Origin: Brevundimonas pondensis | Lineage (GTDB): Bacteria > Pseudomonadota > Alphaproteobacteria > Caulobacterales > Caulobacteraceae | Direction of reading: 5' to 3' | Assembly (NCBI RefSeq): GCF_017487345.1 | Contig: NZ_CP062006.1 | Coordinates: 248,001-312,000 of the forward strand | Length of the DNA stretch: 64,000 nt | Shown here: positions 32,022 through 39,466 of the stretch, piece by piece | Layout: each line of letters begins with the position of its first letter | How positions within the stretch are numbered: the stretch's first letter is position 1 | The notes under the pieces: model-generated | What the model was told of the DNA's origin: nothing | The model's database searches: none | The model's input: only the letters and a program-made list of their open reading frames with translations | Made by a program: the position numbers and the translations under genes

Positions 32022-33107
32022 TCAGGCGTCGACCTTGATGACGCCGCGACGGATCTGGTCCAACTCGATCGAGTCGAACAGGGCCTGGAAGTTGCCGTTG
32101 CCGAAGCCTTCGTTGCCCTTGCGCTGGATGATCTCGAAGAAGATCGGGCCGAAGGTGTCCTGGGTGAAGATCTGCAGCAGCAGGCCTTCTTCGTCCGAGC
32201 CGTCGATCAGGATGCGGTTCTTGCGCATCCGCTCCACGTCCTCGCCGTGACCCGGCAGACGCTTGTCGATCAGTTCGAAATAGGTCTCGATCGTGTCCTG
32301 GAAGTCCACGCCGCGGGCCTTCATGGCCTCGACCGTCTCGTAGATGTTCTCGGTGGTCAGGGCGATGTGCTGGATGCCCTCGCCGTTGTAGCGACGCAGG
32401 AACTCCTCGATCTGCGAGTTGTCGTCCTGGCTCTCGTTCAGCGGGATGCGGATGGCGCGGTCGGGCGCGATCATGGCCTGCGAGAACAGGCCGGTCGCCT
32501 TGCCCTTGATGTCGAAATACTTCTGCTCTTCGAAGTTGAACACCGAACCATAGAAGCCCGACCAGGTGCGCATCTCGCCGCGACGCACGTTGTGGGTCAG
32601 GTGGTCCAGGATCTCCAGACCCATGGAGTTCTTGCGCTCGGCCTCTTCCCAGCCTTCGATCTCATCCCAGGCCTCATACAGCGAGCCGGTCTCGCCGTAC
32701 TGGTCGATGACATAGAGCAGCGAACCGCCGATGCCCTGCAGGATGTAGGGGTAATCGTTCCCCAGAGCGCCGCCGTGGACGCCTTCGGCGGCGCGGGCGC
32801 CGCGCGCCAGAGCGCCCTCATAGGCGGCCTTGGCGTCGGCGACGCGGAAGGCCATGCCGTTGGCCGAGGGGCCGTGGTCCCTGGCGAAGTCCGCCGCCTG
32901 ACCCTTGGGGCTGCGGTTGACCAGCATGGTGATGTCGCCTTGCTTCAGACGCACCGCGGCCGTGGTCGGGTTCACATGGGTCGGGGTGAAGCCCATCAGC
33001 TCCAGTCGGGCGATCATGGCCTCGGGCTCGGGGCCGGTGAATTCGACGAATTCGAAACCGTCCACGCCCAGCGGGTTTTCCTGGTCGAGTTTGGCGGCGT
33101 CAATCAT
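32022..33107 (-). CDS. hppD: 4-Hydroxyphenylpyruvate dioxygenase
   Basis: The 361-residue product has two vicinal-oxygen-chelate halves. In the catalytic half the iron ligands are in LDHLTHNV (about 165-172), GIQHIALTTENI (about 245-256) and near PIFFEIIQRKGNEGFGNGNF (about 325-344), which also forms the C-terminal gate. It converts 4-hydroxyphenylpyruvate to homogentisate in tyrosine breakdown. ATG 33,107 has GAGGAG upstream. The fumarylacetoacetase gene downstream belongs to the same pathway. Confidence 0.95.
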   Translation of the reverse strand: MIDAAKLDQENPLGVDGFEFVEFTGPEPEAMIARLELMGFTPTHVNPTTAAVRLKQGDITMLVNRSPKGQAADFARDHGPSANGMAFRVADAKAAYEGALARGARAAEGVHGGALGNDYPYILQGIGGSLLYVIDQYGETGSLYEAWDEIEGWEEAERKNSMGLEILDHLTHNVRRGEMRTWSGFYGSVFNFEEQKYFDIKGKATGLFSQAMIAPDRAIRIPLNESQDDNSQIEEFLRRYNGEGIQHIALTTENIYETVEAMKARGVDFQDTIETYFELIDKRLPGHGEDVERMRKNRILIDGSDEEGLLLQIFTQDTFGPIFFEIIQRKGNEGFGNGNFQALFDSIELDQIRRGVIKVDA

Positions 33108-33312
33108 GGCGCGTCTCCTCATACTGCCTTTTTAGGGCGACCCATTCTTCGGTCCGGGGCGCCGATTGGGGCGGAACCTAATGGGCGGCCCCGGTCGGGC
33201 GCAAGGCGGAGCTGCGTCGAAACAGGACACGTTGCGGTGTCGCAGTCGATGATCGGCGGATGCGCGCGGGCGTCCAGCCTGCTAGAGCCGCAGGCTCAAC
33301 CGGGACGCCTGT

Positions 33313-33894
33313 ATGCTTCGCAAGCTCTATGACTGGGTCTTTTCTCTGGCCCGCCACCGTCACGCGACCCGGTCGCTGGCCGTGGTCTCCTTCGCGGAAA
33401 GCTCCTTCTTCCCCATTCCGCCCGACGTCATGCTGGCGCCCATGGTGCTGGCCAAACCGGAGCGCGCCTACTTTTACGCCACGGTCTGCACCGTGGCCTC
33501 GGTGCTGGGCGGCCTGCTGGGCTACGCTATCGGCTATTTCCTAGAGCCGGTCGGCATGTGGATGCTGTCGGTGCTGGGCAAGGCCGATACGTTCGAGGCG
33601 TCCAAGGCCCTGTTCCAGCAGCACGGGGCCTGGGTCATCCTGATCAAGGGCCTGACGCCGATTCCGTTCAAGCTGATCACCATCGCCTCGGGCATCTTCC
33701 AGTTCAACCTGGCCCTGTTCGTCGCCCTGTGCGTCGTCACCCGCGGCGCCCGCTTCTTCCTGGTGGCCTTTGTGCTGAAACGCTGGGGTGAGCCCATGCT
33801 GGCCGTGATCGAGAAAAGGCTGGCCCTTTTCACTGTGCTTTTCCTGGTTCTGCTGGTCGGCGCCGTCTTTGCGGTCAAGCTGATCGGACACTGA
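33313..33894 (+). CDS. YqaA/DedA-like membrane protein (SNARE-associated family)
   Basis: The 193-residue product has the DedA/YqaA core: FAESSFFPIPPDVMLAP (about 27-43) with re-entrant-loop prolines, GLLGYAIGYFLEPVG, then LIKGLTPIPFKLITIASG (about 110-127) and an Arg in TRGARFFL. Related proteins move lipids or undecaprenyl phosphate across the inner membrane. The exact substrate is unknown. It is followed by dsbB on the same strand after 36 bases. Confidence 0.85.
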   Translation: MLRKLYDWVFSLARHRHATRSLAVVSFAESSFFPIPPDVMLAPMVLAKPERAYFYATVCTVASVLGGLLGYAIGYFLEPVGMWMLSVLGKADTFEASKALFQQHGAWVILIKGLTPIPFKLITIASGIFQFNLALFVALCVVTRGARFFLVAFVLKRWGEPMLAVIEKRLALFTVLFLVLLVGAVFAVKLIGH

Positions 33895-33930
33895 TCGACG
33901 CGGGCTTCGGCTGAGGCTAAGAAAGGCGTC

Positions 33931-34470
33931 ATGACGCGCCTGTATCAACGACTGACCCGCTGGTGGACCGCCTTTGCGCTGGCGGCCTCCCTGGCCATGC
34001 TGGGCGCGGCCCACGCCTTCGAGCGGTTCGCGGGCCTGCCGCCCTGCAACCTCTGCCTCAAGCAGCGCGAGGTCTACTGGGCCGCCGTGGCCATCGCCGG
34101 GGCCGCCACCTTCTGGGCCGTGTTCAGCCGCGCCAGTCGCGGGACGCCGCGCATCGCCTCCTTCCTGCTGGCCGCCGTCTTCTTCACCGGGGCGATCACG
34201 GCGGGCTATCACGCGGGCGGCGAGCTGCACTGGTGGGCTTTGCCGGCGACCTGTTCGGGCGGTGATCCGCTGGCATTCAATCTCGACGGGTTGAGCGCTC
34301 TGGCCGACGGCACTGCCGAGATGAAGCCCATCGTCGGCTGCGGCGACGTCCCATGGAGCCTGTTCGGGATCTCCATGGCGGGCTGGAACTTCCTGATCTC
34401 CCTGGCGCTGGCTGTCTTCAGCCTGCTGGCGGCGAAACGTCCCAAGGACGCGCGCGCCCCGAGGGCGTAA
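33931..34470 (+). CDS. dsbB: Disulfide bond formation protein B
   Basis: A 179-residue, four-helix membrane protein. The first periplasmic pair is in PPCNLCLKQRE (Cys39, Cys42). The second pair is Cys108 (ATCSG) and Cys137 (VGCGDVPW). The body matches DsbB, which reoxidises DsbA and passes electrons to quinone. The quinone link is notable because the next gene, coq7, makes ubiquinone. Confidence 0.9.
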   Translation: MTRLYQRLTRWWTAFALAASLAMLGAAHAFERFAGLPPCNLCLKQREVYWAAVAIAGAATFWAVFSRASRGTPRIASFLLAAVFFTGAITAGYHAGGELHWWALPATCSGGDPLAFNLDGLSALADGTAEMKPIVGCGDVPWSLFGISMAGWNFLISLALAVFSLLAAKRPKDARAPRA

Positions 34471-34480
34471 AGAGGCGATC

Positions 34481-35071
34481 ATGACCCAGGCATCCGACAC
34501 CGTCGCCGCCGCTCGCCGCATTCCCCTGCCGCGCCCCGGCGTGGGCCAGACCCGCGCCCGCATGGCCGAGATGCTGCGCGTCGACCACGCAGGCGAGTTC
34601 GCCGCCGTCCACATCTACCGCGCCCAACGCGCCGTGCTGGAAGGCCGCAAGGGCAAGGCCGCCATCGCCGCCGACCTGACCGAAATGGAAGGTCATGAGG
34701 CCGTCCACCTGGCCCGCTTCGAGGCCCTGCTGACCGAGAACCGCGTCCGCCCCACGGCCATGATCCCGCTGTGGAAGCTGGCCGCCACGGCGCTCGGCGC
34801 CGGCACCGCCCTCATCAACGAGAAGGCCGCCCACGCCTGCACCGAGGCGGTCGAGAGCGTCATCGAGAAGCACTACGCCGACCAGATCGAGGAGGTCCGC
34901 GAGCGCGACCCCGAACTGGCTGCTGAATTGACCAAGTTCCGCGAAGAAGAACTGGCCCACCACGATCACGCCATCGAGCATGGCAGCCGTGAAGCCCCGG
35001 CCTACCGCCTGCTAAGCAGCGTCATCAAGGTCGGCTGCAAGGCCGCCATCAAGATCAGCGAACGGATCTGA
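34481..35071 (+). CDS. coq7: Demethoxyubiquinone hydroxylase (Coq7)
   Basis: The 196-residue product has the ferritin-like di-iron pattern: RVDHAGEFAAVHIY (Glu39), DLTEMEGHEAVHL (about 67-79), VIEKHYADQIEE and FREEELAHHDHAIEHG (about 150-165). It hydroxylates demethoxyubiquinone late in ubiquinone synthesis at the membrane. It follows dsbB by ten bases. Confidence 0.92.
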   Translation: MTQASDTVAAARRIPLPRPGVGQTRARMAEMLRVDHAGEFAAVHIYRAQRAVLEGRKGKAAIAADLTEMEGHEAVHLARFEALLTENRVRPTAMIPLWKLAATALGAGTALINEKAAHACTEAVESVIEKHYADQIEEVRERDPELAAELTKFREEELAHHDHAIEHGSREAPAYRLLSSVIKVGCKAAIKISERI

Positions 35072-35077
35072 CTTCTT

Positions 35078-35246
35078 CCTTCTCCCCTTGAGGGAGAAGG
35101 TGTCATGCGGAGCATGACGGATGAGGGGTGATGACGGCGCCTTCGATAGTCAGGCTCGACGTCAGCACTGCTTGTTTCCAGACGCCTCGCCGACACCCCT
35201 CATCCGAGCGCCTTCGGCGCCCACCTTCTCCCTCAAGGGGAGAAGG
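35078..35246. repeat. Mirror pair of intergenic palindromic repeats
   Basis: A 25-base sequence beginning CCTTCTCCCCTTGAGGGAGA (35,078-35,102) is present as its exact reverse complement at 35,222-35,246. Inside, CGGATGAGGGGTG (35,118-35,130) is mirrored by CACCCCTCATCCG (35,194-35,206). Each half also has its own small palindrome (GTCATGC/GCATGAC and GCGCC/GGCGC). So two copies of one dispersed element face each other between converging genes and may act as a two-way terminator. Similar palindromes are widespread in alphaproteobacterial intergenic regions. Confidence 0.9.
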
Positions 35247-35247
35247 A

Positions 35248-36219
35248 TCATCGGATGTCAAACGCCAGCATCATGGTCCGTTGCACGGCGTTGAAGTTGT
35301 CGTCGGACAGGATGTAGAGCCGCGTCCGGTCGCCACGTCGCTCGGCCGCGATCCCCTCGAAATTATCCGTCGTGCCGGGCAGTTTCAGCTCGACCAGCAC
35401 CGGCCCCAGGGTTCCGTCCTGGGCCATGCGTCGCACCCGCGCCCGCACGTCGATCGGCGCGCGATAGGAGCGCTGCACCACGAACCAGCCGCCCGCCGGA
35501 TCGCGGTCCATGCCGGTGATGCGGTAGTCGGCGTCGGTCAGCGGCCTCTCGGGCGGCGGCGTCACGACGGCGCAACGCACGGCCGAGCAGTTCCACACCC
35601 CGCCGGATTCCCCGGCCACGCGCCATCCGTCGCCCGACGCCGCCAGCCCCTCCATCCCGTCGTTTTCGGTAAACGGGAAGTCCGGCCGCCGCACAGCCTC
35701 GGGCGCCCGCAGCGCCGCCAGCGGGCCGTAGTTCCAGATGCGGTGGTCGCGCTCAAAGCTGACCAGCAGGTCGCCGCCGGCGGTGATCGCCAGCCCCTCG
35801 GCGTCGCCCTCCATCTTCTGGCTGATCGGCGCGCCGTCGGTCAGGGTCAGGCGACGCACGCTCAAGCCTTCCAGCCCGATCAGCCGCCCGCGCGCATCCA
35901 GCGCCAGCCGCCCGCGCGCCAGATCGCCGACGTCGGACACGCTGATGAAGCCCCCGTCGCCGGTCAGCTTCAGGTCCGACAGGCTATGCAGCGGCGAATC
36001 CATGCCGGCCAGCACCGTCACGCCCCCGGCGTAACGCACGCCCTTGCCCAGCACCGCCGCCCCCGGCATGCCCAGACCCACCGTGCGGGTCGAGGCGCTG
36101 ACCGGGCTCCAGCCGTCCGCCTCGGACGTCGGCGTCCACGGCTGCGAGGTGACGACCGCGCTGGCGCAGGCCGCCAGCGTCAGCGCGGCCAGGGCCGCGA
36201 CATAGACCCGCCGGTTCAC
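35248..36219 (-). CDS. Phytase-like esterase-family lipoprotein
   Basis: The 323-residue precursor starts at GTG and has a lipobox (ALTLAAC, Cys19 region). The mature part is a beta-propeller-like domain with [32 protein letters not shown] and [13 protein letters not shown]. This is the repeated D/E-G-(M/L)-(A/E)-G-L pattern of the esterase-like-activity-of-phytase family. It is probably anchored in the outer or inner membrane facing the periplasm. Its start overlaps the cobT stop (GTGA). Confidence 0.8.
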   Translation of the reverse strand: MNRRVYVAALAALTLAACASAVVTSQPWTPTSEADGWSPVSASTRTVGLGMPGAAVLGKGVRYAGGVTVLAGMDSPLHSLSDLKLTGDGGFISVSDVGDLARGRLALDARGRLIGLEGLSVRRLTLTDGAPISQKMEGDAEGLAITAGGDLLVSFERDHRIWNYGPLAALRAPEAVRRPDFPFTENDGMEGLAASGDGWRVAGESGGVWNCSAVRCAVVTPPPERPLTDADYRITGMDRDPAGGWFVVQRSYRAPIDVRARVRRMAQDGTLGPVLVELKLPGTTDNFEGIAAERRGDRTRLYILSDDNFNAVQRTMMLAFDIR

Positions 36220-38087
36220 GCTGCGCGCTTCTTCGCCGACCGCGCCACGGTCTTGGGCTTGGCGTCGAACAGTTCGGCCAGCTTCTCGGTCATGACCCCG
36301 GCCAGCTGCTCGACATCGACGATGGTGACCGCGCGGCGGTACCAGCGGGTCACGTCGTGGCCGATGCCGATGGCGATCAGCTCGACCGGCGACTTCGTCT
36401 CGATCTGCTCGATCACCTGACGCAGGTGCTTGTCCAGATAGAGAGCCGCATTGGCGGATTGCGTCGAGTCGTCGACCGGCGAGCCGTCCGAAATCACCAT
36501 CAGGATCTGGCGCGACTCGGTGCGGCCCAGCAGTCGTTCGTGCGCCCAGGTCAGGGCCTCGCCGTCGATGTTTTCCTTCAGCAGGCCCTCGCGCATCATC
36601 AGGCCCAGGTTCTTCTTGGCCCGGCGCCACGGCGCGTCCGCTGACTTGTAGATGATGTGGCGCAGGTCGTTCAGGCGGCCCGGATTGGCGGGCTTGCCGG
36701 CGCTGATCCAGGCCTCGCGCGACTGGCCGCCCTTCCAGGCGCGGGTGGTGAAGCCCAGGATCTCGACCTTGACCCCGCACCGCTCCAGCGTCCGCGCCAG
36801 AATGTCGGCGCAGACCGCCGCCACCATGATCGGCCGCCCGCGCATCGAGCCCGAGTTGTCGATCAGCAGGGTCACGACCGTGTCCCGGAACGGGCTCTCG
36901 CTCTCCATCTTGAACGACAGGGGGCTGGTCGGATCGGTGATGACGCGGGTCAGGCGCGCGGTGTCCAGCACGCCTTCTTCCAGGTCAAAGGCCCAGCTGC
37001 GGTTCTGCTGCGCCATCAGGCGGCGCTGCAGTTTGTTGGCCAGACGCGACACCACGCTCGACAGGGTGGCCAGCTGGGCGTCCAGCAAGGACCGCAGCCG
37101 GTCCAGCTCCATCGGATCGCACAGCTCCTCGGCCCCGATCGTCTCGTCATAGGCGGTGGTGAAGGCGTGGTAGGCGTTGACGGCGCGTCCGTCGTCGGTG
37201 CTGTCCTGACGATTGGGCAGGGCGCCTTCGTTCAGTTCGGGGCCATCGTCGCTGGCCTCGCCGTCGGGATCGGCCGGGGCGCCGTCGGGGCGGGTCTGGC
37301 GCTCGTCCTCGGCGGACTGGTCGTCGGCCGTGCCTTCCAGCGACTGGCCGCCTTCGCCGCCGTCCTCTTCTTCCTGTTCGTCCTCGTCGGGCGTATCCTG
37401 CTGCGACTGGTCGGGCTCGTCCTCGCCCTGCTCGTCGTTGGCGTCCTCGGCCTGACCGTCGCCGGGATCGAGGTCCAGCGCCCGCAGCACGTCCTTCAGC
37501 CTGGCGGCAAAGGCCGTCTGGTCGTCGGCCACGGCGGCCAGGGCGTCCAGTTCGGCCCCCGCCTTCAGCTCCAGATTGGACCGGACCAGGTCCAGCATGG
37601 TCTTCAGCCCGTCGGTCGCGGGCTCGCCCGTCAGGCGTTCGCGCACCAGCAGGGCGGCGGCCTCGGCCACCGGCACCCGTTCAGCCTCGGCCCTGAGGGC
37701 GCCCGACTTCTCCAATCGGGTCAGCAGCGCCGCGTTCATATTGTCGCGCACGCCCTTCAACGCGCGCGCGCCCACGGCCTCGACCCGCGCCTGTTCGACC
37801 GCGTCGAAGACCTCGGCCGCCGTCTGATCAATCGGGCGCAGCCGGGCGTTCAGCCCCTCGTCGTGATTGGCCAGCCGCAGCGCCAGCCGGTCCGCCTGAC
37901 CGCGCAGGGCGGCGCTCTCGGGCGCGCCCGGGTCGCGCGGCGGATGCGGCAGGGTCAGGACCCCGTTCGACAGCCGCGGCCCGTCCGAGCCGAAATGCAC
38001 CTCCAACTCGGCCTGCTCGGCCAGAGCGCGCGCGGCATTGGCTAATGCGCGTTTGAAGGTCTCGGCGGGGGTCTCTGCGGCGGCCAT
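36216..38087 (-). CDS. cobT: Aerobic cobaltochelatase subunit CobT
   Basis: The 623-residue product has an N-terminal helical domain. An acidic, Gln/Glu/Asp-rich middle follows (about 205-290). The C-terminal von Willebrand A domain carries the metal site [11 protein letters not shown] (about 410-420) and [12 protein letters not shown]. CobT works with CobS and CobN to insert cobalt into hydrogenobyrinate diamide. ATG 38,087 is chosen over one 18 bases upstream because the family starts near [13 protein letters not shown]. CobS, usually adjacent, is not in this window. Confidence 0.92.
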   Translation of the reverse strand: MAAAETPAETFKRALANAARALAEQAELEVHFGSDGPRLSNGVLTLPHPPRDPGAPESAALRGQADRLALRLANHDEGLNARLRPIDQTAAEVFDAVEQARVEAVGARALKGVRDNMNAALLTRLEKSGALRAEAERVPVAEAAALLVRERLTGEPATDGLKTMLDLVRSNLELKAGAELDALAAVADDQTAFAARLKDVLRALDLDPGDGQAEDANDEQGEDEPDQSQQDTPDEDEQEEEDGGEGGQSLEGTADDQSAEDERQTRPDGAPADPDGEASDDGPELNEGALPNRQDSTDDGRAVNAYHAFTTAYDETIGAEELCDPMELDRLRSLLDAQLATLSSVVSRLANKLQRRLMAQQNRSWAFDLEEGVLDTARLTRVITDPTSPLSFKMESESPFRDTVVTLLIDNSGSMRGRPIMVAAVCADILARTLERCGVKVEILGFTTRAWKGGQSREAWISAGKPANPGRLNDLRHIIYKSADAPWRRAKKNLGLMMREGLLKENIDGEALTWAHERLLGRTESRQILMVISDGSPVDDSTQSANAALYLDKHLRQVIEQIETKSPVELIAIGIGHDVTRWYRRAVTIVDVEQLAGVMTEKLAELFDAKPKTVARSAKKRAA

Positions 38088-38135
38088 GGGCCACACATAG
38101 ACCATGCCGCGCGGGGGGGAAGGGGGCGGGCGCTC

Positions 38136-38879
38136 TTACTTGGGTCTGACCCGCACCCGCATGGCCCCGCCCGCCCCGGCCTCGACGTCGAACCGGCCCG
38201 TGGCGCGGATCAGCTCGGACAGCTTGGCGTGGCCATAGGTGCGCTGGTCGAAGTCGGGATAGGCGTTCCTCAGCCGGTTGCCGATGCCGCCGATATTGAC
38301 CCAGCCGTCACCGTCCTCGTCCATGTCAGCGATGGCGGCGGCGATCAGGCGCACGGCGTCCGACGGCTTCTTCTCGGCGACCGGGGCGGGGGCGGCTTCG
38401 TCGTTGTCGCCGCCGCCGCCCCGCCCGGTCAGGTTCTCGGTGTAGATGAAGCGGGTGCAGGCCTGACGGAAGCTCTCGGGCGTCTTGCGCTCGCCAAAGC
38501 CGTAGACCGGCACGCCCTGCTCGCGGATGCGCGCCGCCAGCCGGGTGAAGTCGCTGTCCGAGGACACCAGGCAGAAGCCGTCGAAACGCCCCGAGTGCAA
38601 TAGGTCCATGGCGTCGATGACCAGGGCGATGTCGCCCGAGTTCTTGCCCTTGGTGTTCTGGAAATTCTGCTGCCACTGGATGGCCCAGCGGGGCAGGACT
38701 TCGATCCAGGACCTCAGCGCCGGGCTGGCCGCGTCGCCATAGATGCGTCTCGCGCTGGCCTCGCCCAGGGTGGCGATTTCGGTGAACAGGGCTTCCGCGA
38801 TCCGGGCCGAGGCGTTCTCGCCGTCGATCAGCACGGCCAGACGCGGCGCGCGAGCGGCGGTGGGCAGGTCGGTCGGCAT
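38136..38879 (-). CDS. NYN-domain nuclease with LOTUS/OST-HTH domain
   Basis: The 247-residue product has an N-terminal NYN (PIN-like) domain (about 12-155): AVLIDGENASARI, DIALVIDAMDLLHSG and FCLVSSDSDFTRLA provide the acidic metal-binding residues. A Gly/Asp-rich linker and a C-terminal OST-HTH/LOTUS domain follow (about 172-247; GDGWVNIGGIGNRLRN, KLSELIRATGRFDVE). Such proteins are RNA-binding or RNA-cleaving. The target is unknown. Confidence 0.88.
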   Translation of the reverse strand: MPTDLPTAARAPRLAVLIDGENASARIAEALFTEIATLGEASARRIYGDAASPALRSWIEVLPRWAIQWQQNFQNTKGKNSGDIALVIDAMDLLHSGRFDGFCLVSSDSDFTRLAARIREQGVPVYGFGERKTPESFRQACTRFIYTENLTGRGGGGDNDEAAPAPVAEKKPSDAVRLIAAAIADMDEDGDGWVNIGGIGNRLRNAYPDFDQRTYGHAKLSELIRATGRFDVEAGAGGAMRVRVRPK

Positions 38880-38967
38880 GGGCGAAGCCTTCTCTGTTTA
38901 CACGCCGCCAGCCTCGACCCGCAGGCGGGCGCGGTCAACCGCCGACGCGCGTGCTACAGGACGCCTC

Positions 38968-39405
38968 ATGACCCAAGCTTCCCAAGCCCCCATGCGCCGC
39001 CTGATCGACCTGCCCGGCGTCGATGATCTGGAACTGAAGGCGCTGATGAAGCCGCGCTACGCCGATCCCGACGCTCGCGACGAGTTCCCCGAGATCGACG
39101 CCCTGACCGCCGACCTGTTCGGCCTGACCGGCGACGAAGCCGAGGCCGTTGAACGGCCTGTAGATTGGGATGACATCCACCGTCTGTCCGGCGTGGATCT
39201 GGCCGAGGCTTTCGAGGCCCTGGGCTGGGACGTGACCGACAAGCGTCGCAAGCCGCTGCGTCTGTTGCCCCACTACGCCCTGCCTCTGGCGCTGGCCATT
39301 CGCGGCGTGGCCGGCGAGCTGCCCTTTGTGGCCGAGCCTGATCACCCCACGACCGACTGGGGCGCCGGCCTGGCCGCCGAGGCGGCGCGCTTCAGAAAAC
39401 GATAG
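38968..39405 (+). CDS. Conserved hypothetical protein (145 aa)
   Basis: A soluble acidic protein with PGVDDLELKALMKPRYADPD, an acidic helix DLFGLTGDEAEAVERP, and DVTDKRRKPLRLLPHYALPL. No family recognised. It has its own strong terminator just downstream and is divergent from the NYN-LOTUS gene, so the 88-base gap holds both promoters. Confidence 0.65.
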   Translation: MTQASQAPMRRLIDLPGVDDLELKALMKPRYADPDARDEFPEIDALTADLFGLTGDEAEAVERPVDWDDIHRLSGVDLAEAFEALGWDVTDKRRKPLRLLPHYALPLALAIRGVAGELPFVAEPDHPTTDWGAGLAAEAARFRKR

Positions 39406-39414
39406 CGCAACGAA

Positions 39415-39444
39415 AAAGGCCGGCGGGTCGCCCCGCCGGCCTTT
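39415..39444 (+). terminator. Strong terminator between converging genes
   Basis: A 13-base perfect stem AAAGGCCGGCGGG / CCCGCCGGCCTTT around TCGC, flanked by A and T runs, so it can work in both directions for the hypothetical gene and for the M16 peptidase gene ending at 39,467. Confidence 0.92.
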
Positions 39445-39466
39445 CCGTTTTCTCGATCGACTGGCC

